Of a stretch of 64,000 nt of DNA, positions 58,139-64,000 are shown piece by piece. Position 1 is the first letter of the stretch. Each line of letters begins with the position of its first letter. Source of the stretch: an uncultured Collinsella sp. (lineage in GTDB: Bacteria; Actinomycetota; Coriobacteriia; Coriobacteriales; Coriobacteriaceae); the NCBI GenBank assembly GCA_902470065.1, contig CABRFA010000004.1, positions 19,368 through 83,367 on the forward strand, written 5' to 3'. Both the position numbers and the translations under genes were made by a program. The notes under the pieces are model-generated. The model made no database searches. It saw only the letters and a program-made list of their open reading frames with translations, and was not told where the DNA came from.

Positions 58139-59882
58139 GGTGGACCATCTCCTCGGTAATTCGAACGACATCGGTGACCTCGCTCACCTGCGCAAAAGCG
58201 GACGAGACGGAAGATGCCAGACGGCGCGAGAGTTCAATAACCTGGGGAGGTTCCACGTAGGCACGCCGCATGAGCTCGATGTTCGAGAATAGCTCGTGCG
58301 TGCGGCCGCGGTCGAGGATACGACCGTCGGCCATCACCACAATGCGCTCGGCAAAGTCGGAAACGACTTCCATATCGTGGCAGACCATGATAACGGCGCA
58401 ACCGCGCTCGGCCATGGTGCGCACCGTTTCCATGACGGTCATGCACTCGCGGTAATCAAGGCCGCTCGTGGGCTCGTCGAGCACCACGATTTTGGGCTCA
58501 ACCACTACGACGGAGGCGAGTGCCACCATCTGGCGCTGGCCGCGCGACAGCGAGAAGGGCGCCTCGTCAGCCGGCAAGCCAAAGCGATCGATGACGAGCT
58601 GGGCGCGACGCAGCGCCTCGGCACGGTCGATGCCGGCAAGCTCCAGGCCAAAGGCGACCTCGTCGAGCACGGTGTCCTTGCAGATCTGACGGTCGGGGTT
58701 TTGGAAGAGGGTTGCGACTTCGCGGGCGATACGGCTCGTGGGAACGGCTGCGGTATCCAGTCCCGTGACGCGCACGCTGCCCGAGGCGGGCTTAAGCAGG
58801 CCTGTGAGCAGTTTGGTGAGCGTGGTCTTGCCGGCGCCGTTCTGGCCGACGATGCCCACGAGCTCGCCAGGATAGAGCGTCAGGCTAAGGTCGTGTACGG
58901 CGGCGCCGCCATTGGGATAGGCAAACTCAACATGGTCGAAGGTGAGTACGGGTTCGGCGTCCTTGGCATGAGGACGCAACGACGGTGCATGCGGGGAACC
59001 GGCGGGTGCCTGGGCTTCGATAGCCGCGTGTGCGGGGTCGACGATGCCCGAAATCATGCGCTCGGCCTCATCGACATCCAAGCAGGGGGTACCGCTTACC
59101 AGGCCATCGGCCTCGAGGCTATTGAAGATACGCGTGACGCGAGGGCAGTCGACGCCGATGGCACGGAGCTCGTCGGTATGCGCGAAGACCTCGTGTGGCT
59201 CGCCCTGCAGCGCGATTTCGCCATGGTTGAGCACGAGCACGCGGTTGCAGTACTCCGAGAGCAGGGCGACCTTTTGCTCAACGACGACGATGGTGATTCC
59301 AAGTGCGCGGTTTGCCTCACGCAGCGTCTCGAAGACCAACGTGGAGCTGGCGGGGTCGAGTGCCGCGGTGGGCTCGTCGAGAACCAAGACGCGCGGGCGC
59401 ATGGCGAGGATGGCGGCGATGGCTACCTTTTGCTTCTGTCCGCCCGAGAGCGTGGCGATCTCGCGGTCGCGCAGGTCGCTGATGCCGACGGTCTCGAGCG
59501 TTTCGCTCACGCGCTGCTCGATCTGGTCGTGGGGAACGCCAAAGTTCTCGAGGCCAAAGAGCATCTCGTCCTCGACGATCGAAGCGACCATCTGCGTGTC
59601 GATATCCTGTAGCACACTGCCGACGATTTGCGACACGTCGGTGAGCGAGGCCTCGCAGGTGTCGTGGCCGTCGACCATGACGGACCCAAAGAACGTGCCG
59701 GTGTAGTGGTGGGGCACGGCGCCCGACAGACAGGCGGCAAGCGTGGACTTGCCGGCGCCCGAGGGCCCGATGATGCCGATGAAATCTCCCTTGTTCACGC
59801 TGAGCGAGATGTGGCTGAGCGCCTGCTCGGTCTGCGTGCCATAGGAGAACGAGACATCGTCGACGTTGATGATCGTTTCCAT
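58131..59882 (-). CDS. ECF transporter double ATP-binding protein
   Basis: This is an energy-coupling factor ATPase of 583 residues with both ATPase domains in one chain, like YkoD. Domain 1 (about 1-240) has Walker A GPSGAGKST (39-47), signature LSGGQKQKV (145-153) and Walker B VLVLDEPTAALD (165-176). Domain 2 (about 312-540) has GQNGAGKTT, a slightly altered signature LSRGQRQMV and VVLDEPTSGLD. The Q-loop of domain 1 is in LQDIDTQMVA. Separate EcfA1/EcfA2 pairs are the more common form. It lies between the S gene and ecfT; a palindromic repeat lies in the gap upstream. Confidence 0.92.
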   Translation of the reverse strand: METIINVDDVSFSYGTQTEQALSHISLSVNKGDFIGIIGPSGAGKSTLAACLSGAVPHHYTGTFFGSVMVDGHDTCEASLTDVSQIVGSVLQDIDTQMVASIVEDEMLFGLENFGVPHDQIEQRVSETLETVGISDLRDREIATLSGGQKQKVAIAAILAMRPRVLVLDEPTAALDPASSTLVFETLREANRALGITIVVVEQKVALLSEYCNRVLVLNHGEIALQGEPHEVFAHTDELRAIGVDCPRVTRIFNSLEADGLVSGTPCLDVDEAERMISGIVDPAHAAIEAQAPAGSPHAPSLRPHAKDAEPVLTFDHVEFAYPNGGAAVHDLSLTLYPGELVGIVGQNGAGKTTLTKLLTGLLKPASGSVRVTGLDTAAVPTSRIAREVATLFQNPDRQICKDTVLDEVAFGLELAGIDRAEALRRAQLVIDRFGLPADEAPFSLSRGQRQMVALASVVVVEPKIVVLDEPTSGLDYRECMTVMETVRTMAERGCAVIMVCHDMEVVSDFAERIVVMADGRILDRGRTHELFSNIELMRRAYVEPPQVIELSRRLASSVSSAFAQVSEVTDVVRITEEMVHRG

Positions 59883-59900
59883 GGATACCTTTCATAGTCA

Positions 59901-59944
59901 TTGGGGACGTTCTTTAATGACTAGTCGTTTAAGAACGTCCCCAA
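59901..59944. repeat. GGGAC-type palindrome between ECF genes
   Basis: TTGGGGACGTTCTT (59901-59914) and AAGAACGTCCCCAA (59931-59944) are perfect 14-bp arms around a 16-nt loop with ACTAGT at its centre. A partial third arm (TTTGGGACAGTCTTTGG) follows at about 59955-59972. It separates the S gene from the ATPase gene. Confidence 0.75.
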
Positions 59945-60094
59945 AAGCTAGCCGTTTGGGACAGTCTTTGGTGGTGAAGCACGGAGACGGCTTTACGAAG
60001 GACCCCAGGTTAGCGCGAAAGAGGAGCGAAGCGTGCTTGGGAGCGCGAGCGACGAATGAACGCCAAGATGGGGTGGCTCGTAAAGCCGAGCGGG

Positions 60095-60667
60095 TTAGTT
60101 GAGCTTCAGGGCCTTCTGGATGGGCAAGTAGAGGGCGCCGACCAGAATGGCGTTAAAGACGGCGGTCATGGCGACGACGGGCAGCATGGCGGCGGCGAGC
60201 TCGCCGACCACGCCGAGCATGGCCATCTTGATGATCATGAAGATGGCGCCGGAGACAAAGGTGGTCAGGAAGGTTGCGACAATGGCGATGGCGGGCTTGA
60301 CCTGACCGTTCTTGCCAGCGGCGTTGACGATGCCGGCCATGAGCATGGCGGCGATGCCCTCGGCGGCAAAATCGACGAAAGGCGAAGTGGTGGTGATCTG
60401 GATCACGGCAGCCGAGATGAGGCCAATGACGAGCGCCTGACCGATGTTGGGGCGAATGACCAGAATGGTGAGGCAGAAGGCCGAGATGATGAACTCGGGG
60501 CTGATCATGCCGCCCGAGATGCCCGAGATGGCCTTGCCGACGGTGAAGTTGAGGATGAAGCCGGCAGCGAGCAGGATGGCGAGCAGGACGAGAGCACGGA
60601 CGTCAAGTTTGCCGCGGTCGGCGGTCTGGACGGTGCGGGGCTGGGCGGCGGTGGTGTTCTGAGACAT
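60095..60667 (-). CDS. ECF transporter S component, probably for tryptophan
   Basis: This is a 190-residue integral membrane substrate-binding subunit with about six spans (LDVRALVLLAILLAAGFILN, then AFCLTILVIRPNIGQALVIG, then FVDFAAEGIAAMLMAGIVNA). It is an ECF S-type fold; the Gly-rich VGKAISGISGGMISPEFI loop is typical. The product should bind its ligand and dock on EcfT. Its 5' leader encodes MKNTMNSLNNWWWRDANTIG and contains a terminator, so regulation by tryptophan is likely, which points to tryptophan as substrate. The ATG at 60667 follows AAAGGAT. About 210 bp of repeat-rich DNA separate it from the ATPase gene. Confidence 0.85.
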   Translation of the reverse strand: MSQNTTAAQPRTVQTADRGKLDVRALVLLAILLAAGFILNFTVGKAISGISGGMISPEFIISAFCLTILVIRPNIGQALVIGLISAAVIQITTTSPFVDFAAEGIAAMLMAGIVNAAGKNGQVKPAIAIVATFLTTFVSGAIFMIIKMAMLGVVGELAAAMLPVVAMTAVFNAILVGALYLPIQKALKLN

Positions 60668-60712
60668 GGTGAAAATCCTTTCGGAATGGGAGTGCAAGAG
60701 AAAAGCGGAGGC

Positions 60713-60842
60713 GCGTGATGCGAATGCGATCGGGCTCGAGATAGAAAAAGGCCCCCGGTCGAAACCGGAGGCCTTCCAATCACCTAGAGCGCAAAAACAG
60801 GCGTGAGGGACTCACTGTCGACCGATCGTATTCGCATCACGC
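60713..60842. repeat. Long-range 21-bp inverted repeat around the trp terminator
   Basis: The arm at 60713-60733 and the arm at 60822-60842 are complementary at 20 of 21 positions. The 60822-60842 arm lies directly 3' of the Trp codons of the leader (minus strand). The 60713-60733 arm lies after the terminator, before the S gene. Together they enclose the terminator hairpin. Confidence 0.7.
60744..60774 (-). terminator. Attenuator terminator of the trp leader
   Basis: On the minus strand, an 11-bp stem (60764-60774 with 60749-60759; one mismatch), loop TTCG and a TTTTT tract lie 38 bp after the leader peptide's stop codon. It would end transcription before the S gene. Confidence 0.85.
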
Positions 60843-60880
60843 CACCACCAGTTGTTGAGAGAGTTCATCGTGTTCTTCAT
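60812..60880 (-). CDS. Tryptophan leader peptide
   Basis: This is a 22-residue open frame with sequence MKNTMNSLNNWWWRDANTIG plus RQ. It begins behind AAAGGAGCCACCAAC and contains three consecutive TGG codons at 60842-60850. It is too short for a normal gene search but is followed by an intrinsic terminator and the S-component gene. The pattern is that of transcription attenuation: ribosome stalling at Trp codons when charged tRNA-Trp is scarce would prevent termination. No other function is suggested. Confidence 0.82.
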   Translation of the reverse strand: MKNTMNSLNNWWWRDANTIGRQ

Positions 60881-61011
60881 GTTGGTGGCTCCTTTCGTGA
60901 TGCCGTGGCGCGGTCGCACCTAGTTGCTGTTGCGCTGCACTATAGCACAGCGAAGTGTGTGCGGGGAAATCTTTTTTGAAAAGATTTCAGGCGGGTTTCC
61001 CGCCGGTCAAA
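60881..61011. other. Promoter region of the trp leader and paired hairpins
   Basis: This gap holds the promoter for the minus-strand leader and two compact inverted repeats. The first pairs GAAATCTTTT with AAAAGATTTC, a perfect 10-bp match at about 60965-60987. The second, at about 60990-61004, pairs GGCGGG with CCCGCC. The A/T-rich one resembles a terminator ending the dipeptidase transcript that enters from the right. Confidence 0.5.
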
Positions 61012-61058
61012 AGAGCGGGCTGAGCGGGCGTGGTGACTCATGTGCCCCGCCCGCTCAG
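61012..61058 (-). terminator. Terminator-like hairpin after the C69 dipeptidase gene
   Basis: An 11-bp stem (61020-61030 with 61048-61058) with a 17-nt loop is followed on the minus strand, after 6 bases, by CTTTTG. Confidence 0.65.
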
Positions 61059-61066
61059 CTAAGACG

Positions 61067-63043
61067 TTACTCCTTATTGCGACGGTAGAGGAAGTAACCG
61101 CCCGCGGAGATGACGGCAACGCCAGCGATGGCGAATGCGGCCACCATGCGGCCATCAAAACGATCGCCAGTGGTGGGCAGGCCGCCCTTGGTGTTCGTCT
61201 TGTTGGTGGTTACCGTGGTCGTGGTGTCGGACTTGCCAGGCTTCTCAGGCTTGGCGGCCGGCTGCTCGGGCTTAGCGGGCTGCTCGGGGGTACCGGGCTG
61301 CTCAGGAGTACCAGGCTGCTCGGGAGTGCCAGGCTGATCCGGGGTTACCGGGTCGGTGGCAAGAGCGTCCTTGGCGTAGGTGATGGACACCTTGAGGCCA
61401 TTGGTCTCGGTGTTCAGGTCGCTCGGGGTGAAGGGCTGGTCGAAGTTTTCGGCCTTCTGATAGGCGCGCATCTCCTGGAGCAGTGCCTTGCACTTCTTGT
61501 AGGTGTTCTCGGTAGCAGCCTTGCCGGCCTTGTTGGCCAGGGCAGTGCGGCCCTCGGTGGTCGTCTCGGCCAGCATGGCGGTGTCGACTTCCTTGTTCTG
61601 CTCGATGAGCTCGTTCTGGAGCGCATCGAGGTAGGTGCGGACGCTGGTGGCGAATTGTGCGCGGTTCGCGAAGCAAAGCGAGTTGATGTCCATCAGGACG
61701 TAGTTAATGGAGTTCTCGGGCTCCTCGTTGTTCACGATGTCCGTCTCGCTGCAGTGACCATAATCAACGGTCTGGTCGCTGAAGTAGGGGCTGACTTCGG
61801 TCATCAGAGCGGAGTATAGCGGGATAGCGACGGAGAACTCGGCGCAGGAGAGCATCTCCCACTGGATGGTTGCAACCTCGGGGTCATAGCCCTTTCGAAT
61901 CTGGAAGAGGTTGGCCTCGGCGTTGCGGTCGGAACCGATGCTGCTGACACCGTCAGTATTGGCATTAAGGCCGGGGACTTTTTCACCGCGGTTGCCGAAG
62001 GCGCGAATCAGCTCAAACGTGTTCCAGTCGGACTTGCTGGGCTGGAAGAACAGCGGCTGCATCTCATGAACCATGGCACCGAGCGTGACGTCATTCTTGT
62101 CCTTGTCCTTGACGATCTCGTAGTCGGTGCCCTCGGTCAGCGGAGCCATAAAGTAGTCGCGGCCCTGGATATAACGCGCCCAAGAGCCCATGCCCGTATT
62201 GTTGATAGATGCACCGTAGGTCTGGGCAACATCGAACTGTCCGTCTTCAAAGTACTTGGCGAAGCCCTTCTCTTCGGGCATAGTCTTGATCCCCTCAGAG
62301 TGGAGGCAGTTCTCAGGATCGTCAAGATTGACCTGAAAATTGAGGTTACTAATGTTGGGGTTGACCGAAGCGACGTCGTCGGTCAGCTTCATAGCGATCC
62401 ACTGGTGGCCGGAAAGCGCGGCGAACAGCCAAGTCTCGGTGTTGTCGGCGATGACAATCTGGTCGTTGGAGCAGACGCCCTGCTCGTCAATCAGACTGCC
62501 GATAAGCTCGACGCCCTCGCGGGCCGTTGCGCTCTCGCTCAAGATGACGCCCGCGTAGCTGTACTCGCCGATGCCGGTATTTTTGACCTCGGGATTTGCT
62601 TTGTGGGCATGCTTGGTCGTGGGATCCGCTGCCTTGGCATCGTCGTTGTAGGAGGTGCTCAGTGTTGCGGAGCAGGAGACGCCCCTCTCATTGATGCCGG
62701 CCTCGGAGTAGGCATCCCAGCGTCCGTCCCACTCAGCAGGATGGTCGCGCACGTAGCTGTAACGATACGTAGTCTTGGTCGAGGTGTAGGAGAATCCGGA
62801 CTCGTCCGAGCTGTAGGTATGACCAGGGCCATAAGAGGGCTCGATGCCATAGTGTTTGAGGTAACGAGTGCCAATGTCCTCGGTGCGGCCGTAGTACGTA
62901 TTACCGTCGGCCGTCAGCTTGTTGCCCATATAGACCTGCGTGCAGGCGAGCGCAGATGTCGGCATGGACATGATGGTTGCAGCTCCAAAGGCGAGGCCTA
63001 TGCCTAGCTTCTTGAGCGCGTTGACGGGGTGAGTTTTCCTCAT
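61067..63043 (-). CDS. Surface-anchored C69-family dipeptidase
   Basis: This is a 658-residue secreted peptidase of the C69 (PepD) family. The signal peptide ends in TSALA and the mature protein starts with the catalytic Cys (CTQVYMGNKL), as expected for N-terminal nucleophile hydrolases. Further family segments are YYGRTEDIGTRYLKHY, SEAGINERGVSCSATLS and YAGVILSESATAREGVELI. After residue about 560 a Pro-rich stalk of PEQPGT hexapeptides leads to LPTTG, a membrane span and the tail YRRNKE, a sortase anchor. It should cut dipeptides at the cell surface, giving amino acids. A 10-bp hairpin lies in its 5' UTR. Confidence 0.92.
   Translation of the reverse strand: MRKTHPVNALKKLGIGLAFGAATIMSMPTSALACTQVYMGNKLTADGNTYYGRTEDIGTRYLKHYGIEPSYGPGHTYSSDESGFSYTSTKTTYRYSYVRDHPAEWDGRWDAYSEAGINERGVSCSATLSTSYNDDAKAADPTTKHAHKANPEVKNTGIGEYSYAGVILSESATAREGVELIGSLIDEQGVCSNDQIVIADNTETWLFAALSGHQWIAMKLTDDVASVNPNISNLNFQVNLDDPENCLHSEGIKTMPEEKGFAKYFEDGQFDVAQTYGASINNTGMGSWARYIQGRDYFMAPLTEGTDYEIVKDKDKNDVTLGAMVHEMQPLFFQPSKSDWNTFELIRAFGNRGEKVPGLNANTDGVSSIGSDRNAEANLFQIRKGYDPEVATIQWEMLSCAEFSVAIPLYSALMTEVSPYFSDQTVDYGHCSETDIVNNEEPENSINYVLMDINSLCFANRAQFATSVRTYLDALQNELIEQNKEVDTAMLAETTTEGRTALANKAGKAATENTYKKCKALLQEMRAYQKAENFDQPFTPSDLNTETNGLKVSITYAKDALATDPVTPDQPGTPEQPGTPEQPGTPEQPAKPEQPAAKPEKPGKSDTTTTVTTNKTNTKGGLPTTGDRFDGRMVAAFAIAGVAVISAGGYFLYRRNKE
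61230..61350 (-). repeat. Tandem 18-bp repeat encoding the PEQPGT stalk
   Basis: Several imperfect 18-bp units encode (T)PEQPG hexapeptides in the wall-spanning stalk of the C69 dipeptidase. Copy-number change would lengthen or shorten the stalk without a frameshift. Confidence 0.75.
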
Positions 63044-63063
63044 TTTCCCTCCCAGCGTGCGAA

Positions 63064-63085
63064 AGCCCTCTGTCGCCAGAGGGCT
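63064..63085. promoter_or_regulatory. 5' UTR hairpin of the C69 dipeptidase gene
   Basis: AGCCCTCTG and CAGAGGGCT form a perfect 9-bp stem around a 4-base loop (TCGC), about 20 bp upstream of the dipeptidase start codon on the minus strand. The right side lacks a proper T-tract. Confidence 0.5.
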
Positions 63086-63273
63086 TCAGCCAATAAAGAC
63101 ACCCCATTAGCGTAACGAACTGGAAACAATATTCATCTATGAAAGAAACTTACTCGATAAGCGTAATGAAATATGCGATGAGCGGTTAATTGTACTCAGT
63201 TTGTAGTTTTACTTTAATAAAGACGCCCTGTAATTACTGTAGCCGAATAAAGTAACTGGGAATGCCCGAAATG
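63086..63273. other. Non-coding stretch upstream of the C69 dipeptidase gene
   Basis: This AT-richer interval holds no gene that I can support. It should contain the promoter of the dipeptidase gene on the minus strand. No operator palindrome stands out. Confidence 0.5.
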
Positions 63274-63314
63274 AAAATCCCCCGCTGCTTGGCAAATGCA
63301 TAAACAGCAGGGGA
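63274..63314 (-). terminator. Terminator of the lipid-kinase operon
   Basis: On the minus strand an imperfect stem (CCCCTGCTG against CAGCGGGG) is followed by ATTTTCAT. It lies 36 bp after the stop of the small membrane protein. Confidence 0.6.
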
Positions 63315-63349
63315 GACGATAATTTGATGAATATCATACCAATGTGGAA

Positions 63350-63442
63350 TTACTTCTTCCGGCGGTGGATCACGTTGATCGCATAGCCGACGAGCATGGC
63401 CAAAACGATGATGATAAAGCCGAGCAGGGGATTGTCGTTCAT
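63350..63442 (-). CDS. 30-residue membrane protein
   Basis: This tiny frame encodes MNDNPLLGFIIIVLAMLVGY followed by AINVIHRRKK. It has one membrane span and a basic C-terminal tail, so the N-terminus would lie outside. TAGGAGGA stands 7 nt before the ATG. It starts 9 bp after the lipid-kinase stop codon, so the two are cotranscribed. The strong ribosome binding site and clear membrane pattern make it a real small gene; its function is unknown and it may be a partner of the kinase. Confidence 0.68.
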   Translation of the reverse strand: MNDNPLLGFIIIVLAMLVGYAINVIHRRKK

Positions 63443-63451
63443 GGGGTCCTC

Positions 63452-64000
63452 CTATTTTCCGAGCGGGGAGAATTCGTCGACGATGAGGTCGAGGCATTGT
63501 GGAAGCGCGCGGGCTCCAAAGACGCCCGAATTGCTGGAGATAATTTCGCCATCGAACTGCATGCCCAGCGACGGGGTGCAGGTGATCTTGGCTTCCTTGG
63601 TCTGGATGATCTTGAACTGCGGGCGCCCGAGTACCTTGCCGGCGGGGTCAAGCGCAGCGGTGATCACGGTCGGGAGCAGCTGCACGGTTTTTACGGGCTC
63701 GATGACTGCGATATCGACCATGCCGTCGTTCATGCGACAGTCGGGGAACAGGTTGATGTCGTTTTGGATGACTGAGGTGTTGCCTGCCATGCAGCAGATA
63801 CCATCGAGCTCTTCGACAATGCCGTCATGCTCAATCGTAAAGTGTGCCACCGTGGGGTTGGGCGTGGCGAGCGCGGATAGGAAGTAGGCGATCTCGCCGA
63901 TGTCGTTTTTGGCGGGGGCGGCCTTCATCATGATCTCGGCATCGTAGCCCGAGCCGGCGATGATGATAAAGCCGTGGCGCTTTTCGTTGCCGTTCTCGTC
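63452..64000 (-). CDS. Diacylglycerol kinase-like lipid kinase, C-terminal part
   Basis: This is the C-terminal 182 codons of a YegS/DgkB-type lipid kinase; the N-terminal nucleotide-binding domain is beyond the window. The frame is open to position 64000. Seen are GFIIIAGSGYDAEIMMKAAP, NTSVIQNDINLFPDCRMNDG, DGMVDIAVIEPVKTVQLLPT and the end TPSLGMQFDGEII, matching the beta-sandwich of the family (the NDG and MQFDGE motifs). It should phosphorylate diacylglycerol or a related lipid. A 30-residue membrane protein gene follows in the same operon. Confidence 0.88.
   Translation of the reverse strand, partial: DENGNEKRHGFIIIAGSGYDAEIMMKAAPAKNDIGEIAYFLSALATPNPTVAHFTIEHDGIVEELDGICCMAGNTSVIQNDINLFPDCRMNDGMVDIAVIEPVKTVQLLPTVITAALDPAGKVLGRPQFKIIQTKEAKITCTPSLGMQFDGEIISSNSGVFGARALPQCLDLIVDEFSPLGK

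Noticed and set aside
61230..61350. Repeats that might be taken for a CRISPR array
   Set aside because: They are 18-bp in-frame units encoding PEQPGT in a wall stalk, with no spacers and no cas genes.

Overview
The window looks like a chromosomal piece of a Collinsella-type gut actinobacterium (class Coriobacteriia). The reasons are the high-GC coding sequence, the Coriobacteria-like proteins (flavodoxin next to a DUF3793 protein, YolD plus Y-family polymerase, C69 dipeptidase with an LPXTG-type anchor, DUF2974 hydrolase) and an anaerobic gut-style metabolism (lactate dehydrogenase, ECF transporters, Amadori-product catabolism). The genus is an inference from remembered families, not a database match. 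I see no rRNA, tRNA or CRISPR array.

Layout. 1-4.9 kb: end of a Gfo/Idh/MocA oxidoreductase, endonuclease IV, and a polar amino acid ABC importer whose permease carries an unusual exported N-terminal domain. 5.1-10 kb: a cobalamin riboswitch in front of a very large surface protein whose C-terminal helical repeats resemble the alpha/alpha toroid of intrinsic factor and transcobalamin; the gene is cut by one in-frame TAG. 10-14.6 kb: flavodoxin/DUF3793, a copper-type HMA protein behind a CsoR-like palindrome, a LexA-type YolD/Pol Y operon, and an isolated half of an iron alcohol dehydrogenase. 14.7-20 kb: pgi followed by a 3.5 kb insertion bounded by a 32 bp duplication of the pgi 3' end, carrying a VirD4-like ATPase, a ClpP-like protease and an unknown protein.

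20.2-22.6 kb: deoC and two HAD phosphatases. 22.7-29.5 kb: a GntR-controlled frl/fra-like operon for a glycated amino acid (YfcC transporter, amidohydrolase, epimerase, deglycase, kinase). 29.6-43.8 kb: TatD, TcdA, a candidate small RNA, SdpR/SdpI, EttA, two unknown surface or regulatory proteins, NAD synthetase, an aminotransferase, L-lactate dehydrogenase, a DUF2974 hydrolase and a nucleoid-associated protein.

43.9-49.3 kb: the lysine operon behind a lysine riboswitch. Here diaminopimelate decarboxylase and dihydrodipicolinate synthase are one continuous reading frame, followed by dapB and the acetyltransferase dapH; an M20 deacetylase diverges from it. 49.4-57.3 kb: HigBA, small membrane proteins, a Ser/Thr kinase, a cell-wall hydrolase-like protein, a MOSC protein, and an ATP-grasp ligase with an aspartate racemase (likely D-aspartate chemistry). 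57.4-60.9 kb: an ECF transporter (EcfT, double ATPase, S component). A 22-residue leader peptide with three consecutive Trp codons and an intrinsic terminator precede the S gene, so the substrate is very probably tryptophan. 61-64 kb: a surface-anchored C69 dipeptidase, a 30-residue membrane protein and the end of a lipid kinase.

Three amino-acid or vitamin supply systems are thus under RNA-based control in cis (cobalamin, lysine, tryptophan). Degenerate palindromes containing GGGAC/GTCCC cores are scattered between operons.
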